A DNA stretch of 64,000 nucleotides from an uncultured Formosa sp. (GTDB lineage: Bacteria > Bacteroidota > Bacteroidia > Flavobacteriales > Flavobacteriaceae): assembly GCA_913052445.1 (NCBI GenBank), contig CAJXDP010000002.1, positions 1 to 64,000 on the forward strand, written 5' to 3'. Under the pieces are notes generated by a model. The model made no database searches. It saw only the letters and a list, made by a program, of their open reading frames with translations, and was not told the DNA's origin. This document shows positions 1-9,348 of the stretch, piece after piece. Position 1 is the first letter of the stretch; each line of letters begins with the position of its first letter. The position numbers and the translations under genes were made by a program.

Positions 1-66
1 TTTGGTTTAGAAGTTAGTTCAAGCAATAAAGAAATTAGAGATATAATTAATAAATTCCTGAATTAG
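1..66 (+). CDS. C-terminal end of an unidentified protein (partial)
   Basis: The first frame is open from base 1 and ends at a TAG at 64-66. It encodes 21 residues ending in KEIRDIINKFLN, a charged, probably helical tail. The gene starts outside the window. The fragment is too short to identify. It points toward the sulfatase cluster that begins at 167 on the other strand, so the sulfated-xylan locus probably ends here. Confidence 0.5.
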   Translation, partial: FGLEVSSSNKEIRDIINKFLN

Positions 67-77
67 TCATTCATTAT

Positions 78-165
78 AAGCCTTTGCAAACTTTATGGAC
101 AATTTTAATATATTTTGGATTATTATTAGATTGGAAGTATTATTTAAAAACAACCGCAAAGGCTT
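78..165. repeat. Long-spaced perfect inverted repeat between convergent genes
   Basis: AAGCCTTTGC at 78-87 is the exact reverse complement of GCAAAGGCTT at 156-165, with 68 bases between. The second arm is followed by TTTTT and abuts the stop codon of the minus-strand sulfatase. This fits a shared terminator region for convergent genes, but the loop is long for a classical intrinsic terminator. Confidence 0.4.
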
Positions 166-166
166 T

Positions 167-1675
167 TTATTTAGATTTAGGAAAAAACCGTTTAGGCTCA
201 AACATAGGAATCGCATTATTAATCTGTTTACCCAGGCCAATGGGTACCATATTGGCTTCTGAAATACGAGACTCTAAAACAGTTAGAAGCGAATCTTTGA
301 TTGATTTATACTTTGGAAAATTAGCTAAATTTTCTAGCTCTGCATCATCAAATTTGTGGTCGTATAGTTCGTAACTGTAAACTCCTTTATCGTGCCATTG
401 GTTAAATCGATAACGATTAGTATTGATTCCATAACCCTGAGCTTTTCTATTTTTAATGTTTACTTGAAGTTCTGTTAAAGCACTATTTCGAATAGTCAAC
501 TTAGAATTTTTAAAATAAGGCACTAGACTTTTACCACTAACAAAAGAGGGGATTTGGAAGTTAACCACATCCATAATCGTAGGATATAAATCTATCAATT
601 CAACAGGTGATTTTACAACTTCATTCGTAGTTGTAACGCCAGGTCCAGAAATAATCAATGGAACTCTGGTCGCGTCATCAAAAAGCGTTTGCTTTTGCCA
701 ATGACCATGTTCACCAAGGTGATAACCGTGATCGGATGTAAATACTATAATGGTATTTTTATCAAGACCAGAAGCTTTCAATTTATCTAATACACGTCCA
801 ATTTGTGCATCCATAAAACTGGTAGTTGCATAGTAAGCAAGTTTAATCTCTTTGGCTAAATCAGGGTCTAAATCTACCTGTTCTTTTTTACGACGCACAG
901 ATATTGCTGCAGGTTCAGGAATTGTATTTAAGTAACCATCTATACTTTGTGGCACAGTAAAGTCAGCGCTATCATATAAATCAAAATATTTTTTTGGAGC
1001 AACAAAGGGAACGTGAGGCCTGTAAAGTCCAAATGCTAAAAAGAAATTCTCACCACTTTGAGAAAACTCATCTAAAAAGTTGATAGTTTCTGTAGCCCCA
1101 ATTCCATCTGTTTGCTCTTCGTCATTACCGTCTGCCTGCAACCAACTCAAAGTTCCTCCATCTAGTTTAGGCTTTAAGCCGATTAATTTATATTCTTCTA
1201 TTTTATCACGTCCATATGGATTTACCGTCCGATCCCAGGAATATGAATCATCATGACCGGCTGTTCCAATATCTCTAGGATTATGATAATGATAAATTTT
1301 TCCAACGCGTACTGAGTGGTAATTCTCCATTCTAAATTTTTGCCCAAGTGTGGTAACATTTGGAATGGTTTGACGCACATACAATCTTAATTTTTTTGAT
1401 TTTGTCTGGTCTGGATACAGTCCGGTCATAAAAGAAACTCTGGAGGGACCACATAGCGGGTATTGAACATGTGTATTGTCAAAAAGAAGGCCTTCTTTAG
1501 CGAGTCTGTCAATATTTGGTGTAATTGCTAATGGGTCACCGTAAGCACCAAGAGCACAGTTTAAATCATCTGCTATAATGAATAATACATTCATTTTATT
1601 AGACTGTCTATTGGGCTTTGAACCGGTAATGGATATAAATAATAGGATTAGAAAACTAAACTTTAATAACTTCAT
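167..1675 (-). CDS. Type I sulfatase, iduronate-2-sulfatase-like
   Basis: Exported sulfatase that should hydrolyse sulfate esters on imported oligosaccharides. Residues 1-18 form a hydrophobic Sec leader without a lipobox Cys. Asp36 and Asp37 are the first metal ligands, Cys75 sits in C-G-P-S-R and is the residue oxidised to formylglycine, and Asp315-His316 with His323 and Lys328 complete the metal and sulfate site. The FGLYRPHVPF stretch near 215-224 is typical of the iduronate-2-sulfatase branch (probably subfamily S1_7). At 502 residues it is full length. It is the last gene of a minus-strand series of four sulfatases, 38 bases after the previous one. The family is certain; the position of the removed sulfate is not readable. 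Confidence 0.93.
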   Translation of the reverse strand: MKLLKFSFLILLFISITGSKPNRQSNKMNVLFIIADDLNCALGAYGDPLAITPNIDRLAKEGLLFDNTHVQYPLCGPSRVSFMTGLYPDQTKSKKLRLYVRQTIPNVTTLGQKFRMENYHSVRVGKIYHYHNPRDIGTAGHDDSYSWDRTVNPYGRDKIEEYKLIGLKPKLDGGTLSWLQADGNDEEQTDGIGATETINFLDEFSQSGENFFLAFGLYRPHVPFVAPKKYFDLYDSADFTVPQSIDGYLNTIPEPAAISVRRKKEQVDLDPDLAKEIKLAYYATTSFMDAQIGRVLDKLKASGLDKNTIIVFTSDHGYHLGEHGHWQKQTLFDDATRVPLIISGPGVTTTNEVVKSPVELIDLYPTIMDVVNFQIPSFVSGKSLVPYFKNSKLTIRNSALTELQVNIKNRKAQGYGINTNRYRFNQWHDKGVYSYELYDHKFDDAELENLANFPKYKSIKDSLLTVLESRISEANMVPIGLGKQINNAIPMFEPKRFFPKSK

Positions 1676-1713
1676 ATGATGATTTTTTAATTTCAGTTTC
1701 GGAATTTTCTTTT

Positions 1714-3306
1714 TTATTGTTTTTGAATTTGTTTTTTCTTTGACTCTAAACCTCCAAAGTCAGTATCTGAAATATATCTTAACTCTTCAACAGACATATT
1801 GTTTCCATAGCTTTTCTTTAACTGATTCAACTCAGATTTTAGACGGTTAATTGTTGATGCATAACTAGGATTGTTAATTAAATTATTTATTTCAGATGGA
1901 TCATTTTGAAGGTCATAAAATTCCCATGTATCTATATTGTAATAGAAATGCATTAGTTTGTAACGCTGATTTCGAATTCCATAATGCGGTTGTACACGAT
2001 GATAATATGGATATTCATAGTAATGGTAATACATAGATTGTCGCCAATCATTAGAAGTTTCGTCTTTAAGGTTTTGAAAAAAACTATTGCCTTGTATGTT
2101 TTCTGGAATAAAAACCCCTGCCATGTCCAATAAGGTAGGTGCAAAATCTATATTTGAAATTATATCATCTACAACTGTTCCAGGTTTAATTATTCCAGGA
2201 TATCTAATAACAAAAGGCATTTTCAAAGACTCTTCATACATAAATCGTTTATCGAAAAACCCATGTTCTCCTAAGAAAAAACCTTGATCTGAACTATAAA
2301 CAACTATAGTATTTTCTTCCAACCCGTTAACTTTTAGATACTCTAAAACCCTACCTATATTATCATCAACCGATTTAATTGTTGCTAGATAATCTTTGAT
2401 GTATTTTTGATATTTCCATTTACGAACTTCTTTAGAATTTAAATTATTTGAAGGAGTAACAATTTCGCCAGGTTTAAAACCAAATTGAAGCCATTCTCTT
2501 CTTTTTTTCTTAGACAATGAGTCAGGGGGAGTCATTTTCATGTCTTGTCTGTTAAAATAGTCCATCGTCATCTCAGTATCCCCAGCAGTAAGTTCTCTAC
2601 CTTCATAATTGTCATTGAAGGTTAATGGATAAGGCATTTCTATCTCATCCCATAATTCTTCATATTTGGTATCTGGAGACCACTCTCGATGTGGTGCCTT
2701 ATATTGTAATAATAAACAAAATGGTTCATTATCGTCCCTTCCTTGAAGCCAGTCAATAGCAAAATCCGTTGTTAAATTTGTTGCATAGCCCTTTTCTTTC
2801 GTATTATTACCATTATCATTATATATAGGGTCCCAATAAAGCCCTTGTTCACCCCTGGAAATATGATATTTATAGTAATCAAAACCTACAGGTTCTGATG
2901 CTAGATGCCATTTACCAACAAGGGCTGTCTGGTATCCTGATTGCTGTAAAGCTTGTGGGTATGTCCATTGTTGGTTATCAAAAACTCCACCTTTATAATT
3001 TTTATAATAGCCATTGATGTGACTATACTTCCCAGTTAAAATCGCCGCTCTACTAGGACCACATATTGCATTTGTACACAAGACATTCTTAAGTAATGCT
3101 CCTTCATTTGCGATACGGTCTATATTAGGTGTCGGAGCCAAATCTGTAAAAAGACCGCCATAAGCTGATATAGCATTGGTTGCATGGTCATCTGAAAAAA
3201 TAAAAATAATATTGGGTGGCTTTATATTATTTGTATTGTTTTGACTGTGACTAAAGATTGGAATTAAAATTACAATCCAAAAAAGAAACTTATTAAATTG
3301 GTACAT
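1714..3306 (-). CDS. Type I sulfatase, N-acetylglucosamine-6-sulfatase-like
   Basis: Exported sulfatase with a leader at residues 1-21. Asp39-Asp40 begin the metal site and Cys82 in C-G-P-S-R is the formylglycine site. A YSSDQGFFLGEHG block in the second half supplies further metal ligands. The large insert with KAPHREWSP and the C-terminal YYHYYEYPYYHRVQPHYG stretch closely resemble the sulfatase at 40085, so the two are paralogues placed at opposite ends of the locus. The pattern matches the glucosamine-6-sulfatase-like branch (probably S1_11). Full length at 530 residues. It lies 18 bases after the preceding sulfatase gene, in one transcription direction. Confidence 0.93.
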   Translation of the reverse strand: MYQFNKFLFWIVILIPIFSHSQNNTNNIKPPNIIFIFSDDHATNAISAYGGLFTDLAPTPNIDRIANEGALLKNVLCTNAICGPSRAAILTGKYSHINGYYKNYKGGVFDNQQWTYPQALQQSGYQTALVGKWHLASEPVGFDYYKYHISRGEQGLYWDPIYNDNGNNTKEKGYATNLTTDFAIDWLQGRDDNEPFCLLLQYKAPHREWSPDTKYEELWDEIEMPYPLTFNDNYEGRELTAGDTEMTMDYFNRQDMKMTPPDSLSKKKRREWLQFGFKPGEIVTPSNNLNSKEVRKWKYQKYIKDYLATIKSVDDNIGRVLEYLKVNGLEENTIVVYSSDQGFFLGEHGFFDKRFMYEESLKMPFVIRYPGIIKPGTVVDDIISNIDFAPTLLDMAGVFIPENIQGNSFFQNLKDETSNDWRQSMYYHYYEYPYYHRVQPHYGIRNQRYKLMHFYYNIDTWEFYDLQNDPSEINNLINNPSYASTINRLKSELNQLKKSYGNNMSVEELRYISDTDFGGLESKKKQIQKQ

Positions 3307-3324
3307 TTCTGGCGTTTATATTAA

Positions 3325-4758
3325 TTAATGATAAGAATTAAATTTTCCAATAGGCTTATTTTTCCAGTTTATTCCTGGTTGCCATCTAGGTGCTTTAACT
3401 TTTTTTAAATAAGAATCTAAAGCATCTTCTAGTATCTTTAGCTTTTCAGGGAATATAATAGCTAAATTCTTATTTTCTTCCAGATCTTTTGATAAGTTAA
3501 ATAGTAAGAGCTCATTAGTGTCATGAAATTTTATCAACTTATAATCTTTAATTATAATAGCTGAATGTGCTCTTTTTAAGGCGATTCCATTTTCGTATGG
3601 CACATGAAATACAATACCTTCGAAAAAACGTTTTACAGCGCCTACTCCATTATTAGTAAGTATGTATTTAAAACTTCCTCCATCTAAATTAGTTTGCTTG
3701 AGGTTTTTATTGCCTGCTAAGTCTACTATAGTTGGTAATAAGTCTGAAAAAGTAATTGGAGTTTTGGACTCTGACCCCGGCATTATATTTGGCCCACTAA
3801 TTATAAAAGGAACTCGAATACCGCCTTCCAAGGCATCCCACTTACCTCTACTCAAAGGGAAATTTGAGCTATTTTTGTAAAAAGACTTAGGAGGCATTAT
3901 TGGGACAGCACCATTGTCTGAAGTATAAATAATATAGGTATTACTCTCTAACCCTAATTCTCTAACACGATCTAATAACAAACCGACTCCACTGTCTAGG
4001 TCCTCTGTCATAGCGGCAAATCCAAGATGTTTTTGATACACACCTTTTTCTATATGTTTGTATTTTTCTAGTGTTTCTCTTCTCATCATGATATCTGAAT
4101 GAACAGCATAATGAGAAACTTGTAAGAAAAAAGGCGTTTCAGATTTTGCTTGACTTTCAATGAAATTAATAGCACTTTGAGTGGTACTAAATATTTTTTT
4201 GGGATCATCTGAAATTGTATTTTTCCATTTTTGTTTATTTGATTTGTAATTAAAACCGCCATCTTTATTTCCTGTAACTCCGTCACTTTGGTCATAACCA
4301 AGTTCTGATGGGTCGACATCTATTCCCCATTTACCAAAATGAGCAGCAGTGTAGTTAGGGTTTATTGATTTTAATAACTTAGGGATTGTAATCTCTGTTT
4401 GATGATTAATATGACTTGTATTCATGCCAACTCTGATCATTTTAAGCCGAGCTGGAGATTGTCCAAATTGAATACTGTAGCGAGATGGTGAACAAACAGG
4501 AGCACTAGCATAAGCAGAAGAAAAGCGCATACCACTATTTGATAAAATCTCGATATTGGGAGTTTGGTGATAATCACTTTTAGAAAATATTTCATTATCC
4601 ATCATTTGAACTGAAGTACCATTCCAACCCTGATCGTCAGCTAAAATAAAAATAAAGTTAGGGGACTTTTGATTCAATTTTAAAGAAGATGATTTACAAC
4701 TATAAAATACAGATGCAAGCAATAAAGTTAAGATGGACAATCGATGGTTAGTTCTCAT
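3325..4758 (-). CDS. Type I sulfatase lipoprotein, arylsulfatase A-like
   Basis: The N-terminus has a lipoprotein leader ending in SVFYSC, so Cys21 is the likely lipidated residue and the enzyme should be membrane-anchored. Asp41-Asp42 are metal ligands and Cys89 in C-S-P-S-R is the formylglycine site. TSDNGAVP and the SRGKWDALEGGIRVPFI region near 290-320 are typical of the arylsulfatase A-like branch (S1_16 or a relative), which separates it from the other sulfatases here. Full length (477 residues). It has close spacing to both sulfatase neighbours (18 and 23 bases), consistent with one transcript. Confidence 0.92.
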   Translation of the reverse strand: MRTNHRLSILTLLLASVFYSCKSSSLKLNQKSPNFIFILADDQGWNGTSVQMMDNEIFSKSDYHQTPNIEILSNSGMRFSSAYASAPVCSPSRYSIQFGQSPARLKMIRVGMNTSHINHQTEITIPKLLKSINPNYTAAHFGKWGIDVDPSELGYDQSDGVTGNKDGGFNYKSNKQKWKNTISDDPKKIFSTTQSAINFIESQAKSETPFFLQVSHYAVHSDIMMRRETLEKYKHIEKGVYQKHLGFAAMTEDLDSGVGLLLDRVRELGLESNTYIIYTSDNGAVPIMPPKSFYKNSSNFPLSRGKWDALEGGIRVPFIISGPNIMPGSESKTPITFSDLLPTIVDLAGNKNLKQTNLDGGSFKYILTNNGVGAVKRFFEGIVFHVPYENGIALKRAHSAIIIKDYKLIKFHDTNELLLFNLSKDLEENKNLAIIFPEKLKILEDALDSYLKKVKAPRWQPGINWKNKPIGKFNSYH

Positions 4759-4781
4759 TTAAAGTTTTTAATATTAAATTG

Positions 4782-6284
4782 TTAATGTTTATTCTTTCCC
4801 TTTGATTTCATTACCTGTTTCAACCACCAATCTCTATTCGGATTGTACTTATATTGTTTTTTTAATAATGTCGCTTGAAGTCTAAGATCTTGTTCTATAA
4901 CATCATAATTAGAATTATTAATTAAATTATCCATCTCTCCAGGATCTGTTATAAGATTATATAATTCGTCAATATCATTTTTCAAAAAAGAGTCTACAAA
5001 CTTATAATTTTCCGTCCTTACTGCGATTTGATTTGGCCCTGCATAAGGCCAATAAGTGTCTAAATAATACTCGAACAAAAATGATTTTCGCCAGTTATTT
5101 TCCTTTCTACCTTTTAATAGATTAACCATAGACTCACCCTGCATGTATGAAGGTATTTTTATTCCAGCTAAATTTAAAATTGTTGGGGCTAAATCAATAT
5201 TTAAGCATTGCTCTTTTATTTCTGTATTTTTCTTTATTAATTTTGGATAACGAATAAGCATTGGAACACGCATAGAACTTTCATAAGCTAATCGCTTATC
5301 TAAAAAAGTATGTTCGCCCATAAAATAACCATTATCACTACTATAAATAATTACTGTATTATCTAGCTCTCCAATTTCTTCTAAGGTAGCTAAAACAGTT
5401 CCTAGGGATTCGTCAATAGCTGCTAAACAACGTAAAAGATCCATACTCTTATCATAGTTGATAGGCCACTCCATTTCCGGCAACTCTTTAGGGATTGGAA
5501 GGTTTTTTTTCCAATCAAACCCAAAGGTTTTTTTTCGTTGCCACCTTGGCTTCCCTTTAAATGTTTCTTTATGGGTATTATAAGGCGGAGTTGGCAATTC
5601 CTCATCATTATATAAACTGGTATGTCTTGGAGCAGGTAAATGAGGCTGATGTACAGCTTTATGCCAAAGATTTAAACTAAATGGTTTGCTTGGATCTCGT
5701 TTTTCTTTTAGCCATGAAACAGCTTTATCTGTTAAAATATCTGTCATATAACCATTTTCTAGATATTCATTTCCATTTTCATTGACATTTGGATCAAAAT
5801 ATTCCCCTTGACCAATAAAGCTAAACCAATAATCAAAACCAGGTCTTATATGATCTTCTCCCTTTAAATGTGCCATATGAATCTTACCTACATGCGCAGT
5901 TTGATACCCCGAGGCCTGCAAATGAATTGAATAAGGAGCAAATTCGTCCCATTTAGGATCTACATGGCGATTGTTCTGATTAACTCCGTGAATATGAGGA
6001 TAGGTTCCAGTTAAAAAACTAGCACGAGAAGGGGAACATATAGATTGAGTAACAAAGAAGTTTTCTACGTTAGCCCCTTCATTTTTAAGACGGTCAATAT
6101 TTGGAGTTTTTAAAAATGGATAACGTCCTGAGAAACCAACAGCATCAAAAGGTTGATCATCAACTAACACAAATAAAAAATTTGGCTGTTTTGAATTAGA
6201 AACCTTTTGTGATTTTTGTGCATTTAAAAAAGTTACAAAAAAAACAAAGTAGATTAATATGTGCATATGTTTTTTCATTGTCAA
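4782..6284 (-). CDS. Type I sulfatase, G6S/choline-sulfatase-like branch
   Basis: Sec leader at residues 3-22 (Met1 or Met3 could start it). Asp42-Asp43 are metal ligands and Cys83 in C-S-P-S-R is the formylglycine site. YSSDNGYFMGEHTFLDKR and YESSMRVPMLIRYP resemble the sulfatases at 1714 and 40085, so this is a more distant member of the same branch, but the mid-domain insert differs, suggesting another substrate position. The charged tail ends in KSKGKNKH. It is the first sulfatase after the regulatory-domain protein at 6335 and heads a four-sulfatase series. Confidence 0.92.
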   Translation of the reverse strand: MTMKKHMHILIYFVFFVTFLNAQKSQKVSNSKQPNFLFVLVDDQPFDAVGFSGRYPFLKTPNIDRLKNEGANVENFFVTQSICSPSRASFLTGTYPHIHGVNQNNRHVDPKWDEFAPYSIHLQASGYQTAHVGKIHMAHLKGEDHIRPGFDYWFSFIGQGEYFDPNVNENGNEYLENGYMTDILTDKAVSWLKEKRDPSKPFSLNLWHKAVHQPHLPAPRHTSLYNDEELPTPPYNTHKETFKGKPRWQRKKTFGFDWKKNLPIPKELPEMEWPINYDKSMDLLRCLAAIDESLGTVLATLEEIGELDNTVIIYSSDNGYFMGEHTFLDKRLAYESSMRVPMLIRYPKLIKKNTEIKEQCLNIDLAPTILNLAGIKIPSYMQGESMVNLLKGRKENNWRKSFLFEYYLDTYWPYAGPNQIAVRTENYKFVDSFLKNDIDELYNLITDPGEMDNLINNSNYDVIEQDLRLQATLLKKQYKYNPNRDWWLKQVMKSKGKNKH

Positions 6285-6334
6285 GCATTTTAAACCTAAA
6301 AGTGATTTATTATAGATTTGATTAAAATAAAAGT

Positions 6335-7555
6335 TTAATTAAAATTTGAAAACTTAAACTGTGTTTCTATTGGAACATCAAATAATCCTTCGAGCTCTTC
6401 TATATTTTTTTTATAAAATTTGGTTTCTGGCGGCAAACTTAAATTATCCCAAAAATTTTGATCATAGTCTAATTTGTATAAAGTCATATCCCTTTGATTC
6501 GATTCGTCTCCTGTAGACTTAGCACTCTTAGAGTTATTATCTAGATTCAAAACAAAAACCTCATGCCTGTAAGCAGCTGGCACATATGGTTTTGACTTTT
6601 TCCCTGTTTGTATTAAAATTCTTTTAATATGATCAGGCATTTTTACATAAAAAGAATACTCTCTTTTGTGATAACTCAGAAATAGCTTATTTTGATTGTT
6701 ATTTTTATAAACATAAATGGCATCCATAGTGGATCCATTATCATTCTTAGTAAACTTTTCTAATCTATATATTTTAAAAGTGTCGAACCCTATATATAAA
6801 GTTATAAAATCTCCATTTTTTTTGGTTCCTTTAATGACTACAACTCCTTCATTTTCGTAATTAGTATCCTTTATTTTTTTCCATTTAAAGGCGCCCAAGG
6901 ATATTCCTTTTCGCAAAGAATTAGTCCACTGCATATAGAATAATGAATGCTTTGATTGTAAATTTTTAACAAACCTATAATCAGAAGAGGTTCGGTTATG
7001 ACGTATCTTAAATCCATTTACGAAAGACGAAGGTCCCCTATCTACTACATCAATATACTGTTCAATAAAAAACCTGCAGATTTTGTCTTCCACAGACCAA
7101 CGTCGGTAAAGCATCCCAAGTGTATGTTTGGAGCTTAAAGTATTTGACTTAAGCTTTTTAAGCGCACTTTTAACAATAGTCTTTGAACTTTTAACAGACA
7201 CCTCTTTTAACTCTGTTATTTTCTCTTTTAGAATAATTTTTTTATCTGATAAATTAATAAAATCATTAATAATAATTTTGAATGTCTCATATCCTATTGA
7301 TGAAATCTCAAGCGTATCCATCAATTCATTTTTAGAAACAAAAAAACTAAAACTCCCTTCTTCAGTTGAACTAGCACCAATATTCTTTTTTATGATGCCA
7401 ATTGAACTGTAAGGAATCGGATAAGCATATTCATCATATACAAATCCAGAGATATTTATCTTAGATTGAGAAAAAATAAATGATGAACTCAATAATAGAC
7501 TCAATATTAATATTGGCTTTAATTTTTCAAATAAATTAGTTTTGTGTCTATACAT
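6335..7555 (-). CDS. Exported protein with carboxypeptidase-like regulatory domain
   Basis: Residues 1-30 are a Sec leader. Residues about 31-118 match the CarboxypepD_reg-like beta-sandwich seen at the start of SusC proteins: GFVYDEYAYPIPYSSIGI, then ISSIGYETFKI. The remaining 290 residues contain no motif I recognise and no membrane barrel long enough for a TonB receptor. It stands at the head of a four-sulfatase series, 50 bases before the first, so it may be co-expressed. It could be a periplasmic or outer-membrane accessory protein of the locus; no function is claimed. Confidence 0.75.
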   Translation of the reverse strand: MYRHKTNLFEKLKPILILSLLLSSSFIFSQSKINISGFVYDEYAYPIPYSSIGIIKKNIGASSTEEGSFSFFVSKNELMDTLEISSIGYETFKIIINDFINLSDKKIILKEKITELKEVSVKSSKTIVKSALKKLKSNTLSSKHTLGMLYRRWSVEDKICRFFIEQYIDVVDRGPSSFVNGFKIRHNRTSSDYRFVKNLQSKHSLFYMQWTNSLRKGISLGAFKWKKIKDTNYENEGVVVIKGTKKNGDFITLYIGFDTFKIYRLEKFTKNDNGSTMDAIYVYKNNNQNKLFLSYHKREYSFYVKMPDHIKRILIQTGKKSKPYVPAAYRHEVFVLNLDNNSKSAKSTGDESNQRDMTLYKLDYDQNFWDNLSLPPETKFYKKNIEELEGLFDVPIETQFKFSNFN

Positions 7556-7573
7556 AATTAAATCATTTAATTA
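7555..7573. repeat. Perfect AT-only palindrome at the start codon of the 7555 gene
   Basis: TAATTAAAT, a central C and ATTTAATTA form a perfect 9-base inverted repeat that touches the minus-strand ATG. It could be an operator or a mRNA hairpin over the start, but its pure AT composition makes chance plausible. Confidence 0.25.
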
Positions 7574-7631
7574 AAAACGTTGGAAAAAATCCCATATTTC
7601 TGGAAATAATATATTTAAGTTTAATTTTTAG

Positions 7632-7653
7632 ACAAAAAACTCATAATGAGTTT
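7632..7653 (-). terminator. Intrinsic terminator of the xylB-xylA-symporter operon
   Basis: Read on the minus strand, AAACTCAT-T-ATGAGTTT is a perfect 8-base stem (or 7 with a TTA loop) followed directly by a T run and GTC. It lies four bases after the TAG stop of the symporter gene (7657), the expected place for the end of this operon. Confidence 0.6.
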
Positions 7654-7656
7654 AAT

Positions 7657-9330
7657 CTATGTTGTAAAATAGCTTAAAATTCCAATTACTAATAACACTA
7701 GTAGAACAGAAAGAACTACATCTATTCGGTCATAACTGTTTTTATTATCAAGCTTCTGTTTTTCTGAAAGTGTTCCATAAGACAATCCAATAATTGTTTT
7801 ATAATTAGGAGCTGTAGTCAATAAACTGATTGAGATACAGAGCATAACAGAAAATACAAACATAAAGATGGCCATATGAGAGAAATTAATTGTTGCAAAT
7901 GTAAACCAAACACTATTAACCGCCTCATTAGAAATAATTTCTGACTGATAGTAAATTTCTGATCCTAAGCGCATAATCAATAAAACTAAACCTGCTAAAA
8001 GGGTAGTAATTGCTGCTTGTGAATTTACTCGTTTCCAAATAATTCCTAATAAAAACACTGCGGTAACTGGAGGTGCTATATAAGATTGGACATTTTGTAG
8101 ATATTGATACATTACACCTCCACCTATCTTTTCCATAATTGGAATCCATATAATACCCAAAACAACAATGAAAATAGTTGCTATTCTTCCTGTATTAAGT
8201 AATTCCTTATCTGATTTATTGGGTTTTAATTTTTGATAAATATCGATAGTGAATATCGTAGAGCAAGAATTAAAAACTGAAGCAAGAGAACTCATTAATG
8301 CTGCCATCAAACCTCCAGCTACTAAACCCTTTAATCCTACTGGTAATAAATATTTAACTAACATTGGAAAAGCTTTATCTGCTTTATCAATTGCAAAAAC
8401 CTCAGGATTTTGAATTGATAATGCGAAGGCAATAATACCAGGCACTAGAAAAATTAATATAGGTAACAATTTTAAATAAGCGCCGAAAATAGCTCCTCGA
8501 CGCCCTATTTTAATATTATTTGCTGCTAAAGTTCTTTGAACAATGTATTGATCTGTACACCAATACCAAATACCAACAATAGTACCTCCAAATAATAAGC
8601 CAGTCCAAGGAAAATCAGGGTCATTCATTGGACGCCACATATTAAAATGGTCAGGGCTGACAGCGATTACGGTTTCGCGCAATTGAGTCCATCCACCAAC
8701 TTCTTGGAGACCTAAATAGGTAATACAAACCGATCCTAAAATCAAAATTACAGTCTGTAAGGTCTCAGTGTAAATCACTGCTTTCATCCCTCCTATTACG
8801 GTGTATATACCAGTGAATATGACAATGCCAATAGCCCCATACCAAAATGGAATTCCAAGTAATTCTGATACCACTATACCACCAGCATAAATTGTAACAG
8901 ACACTTTAGTAAGAACATAGGCAACTAAAGAAAATAGCGACAAAAACCAGCGCGAGCGACTATCAAACCGCTTTTCTAAAAACTCGGGCATCGTGAAGGC
9001 ACCACTTCTAATATAAAAAGGCAAAAACAACCAACCCAATAATAGAACTATCCAAGCGTGTAATTCGTAGTGCGCCATTGGAGTCCCAGATTCAAATCCG
9101 GTTCCTGCTAATCCGACTACATGCTCCGACCCAATATTTGATGCAAAAATAGAAGCACCAATTACAAACCAGCCTACATTTCTTCCAGCTAGAAAATAAT
9201 CTTCAGTTGTATTATTTTTCTGTAAAACAACCCAAACAGCAACGCCTATTAACGCTAAAAAATAAATCCCAAGAACTATCCAATCTAAACTTTCTAAAAC
9301 GGACTTAATTGCTAAAAATAGTTGATTCAT
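7657..9330 (-). CDS. Sodium/solute symporter (SSS family), probable xylose uptake
   Basis: A 557-residue inner-membrane protein with about 13-14 hydrophobic spans and no cleaved leader. The SGLT-type signature is visible: GRNVGWFVIGASIFASNIGS near 49-68, and a conserved loop with EHVVGLAGTGFESG. This family couples sugar entry to sodium. It follows xylose isomerase by 18 bases and ends at a clear terminator, so D-xylose or short xylosides are the likely cargo. The substrate is inferred from context only. A second sugar importer of another family lies at 16002. Confidence 0.88.
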   Translation of the reverse strand: MNQLFLAIKSVLESLDWIVLGIYFLALIGVAVWVVLQKNNTTEDYFLAGRNVGWFVIGASIFASNIGSEHVVGLAGTGFESGTPMAHYELHAWIVLLLGWLFLPFYIRSGAFTMPEFLEKRFDSRSRWFLSLFSLVAYVLTKVSVTIYAGGIVVSELLGIPFWYGAIGIVIFTGIYTVIGGMKAVIYTETLQTVILILGSVCITYLGLQEVGGWTQLRETVIAVSPDHFNMWRPMNDPDFPWTGLLFGGTIVGIWYWCTDQYIVQRTLAANNIKIGRRGAIFGAYLKLLPILIFLVPGIIAFALSIQNPEVFAIDKADKAFPMLVKYLLPVGLKGLVAGGLMAALMSSLASVFNSCSTIFTIDIYQKLKPNKSDKELLNTGRIATIFIVVLGIIWIPIMEKIGGGVMYQYLQNVQSYIAPPVTAVFLLGIIWKRVNSQAAITTLLAGLVLLIMRLGSEIYYQSEIISNEAVNSVWFTFATINFSHMAIFMFVFSVMLCISISLLTTAPNYKTIIGLSYGTLSEKQKLDNKNSYDRIDVVLSVLLVLLVIGILSYFTT

Positions 9331-9348
9331 AATTAACTTTAAATATTA

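Noticed and set aside
84-374. Open frame of 96 codons opposite the first sulfatase
   Set aside because: Most of it is antisense to the C-terminus of the sulfatase at 167-1675, which has full motif support. The other short frames opposite large genes were set aside for the same reason.
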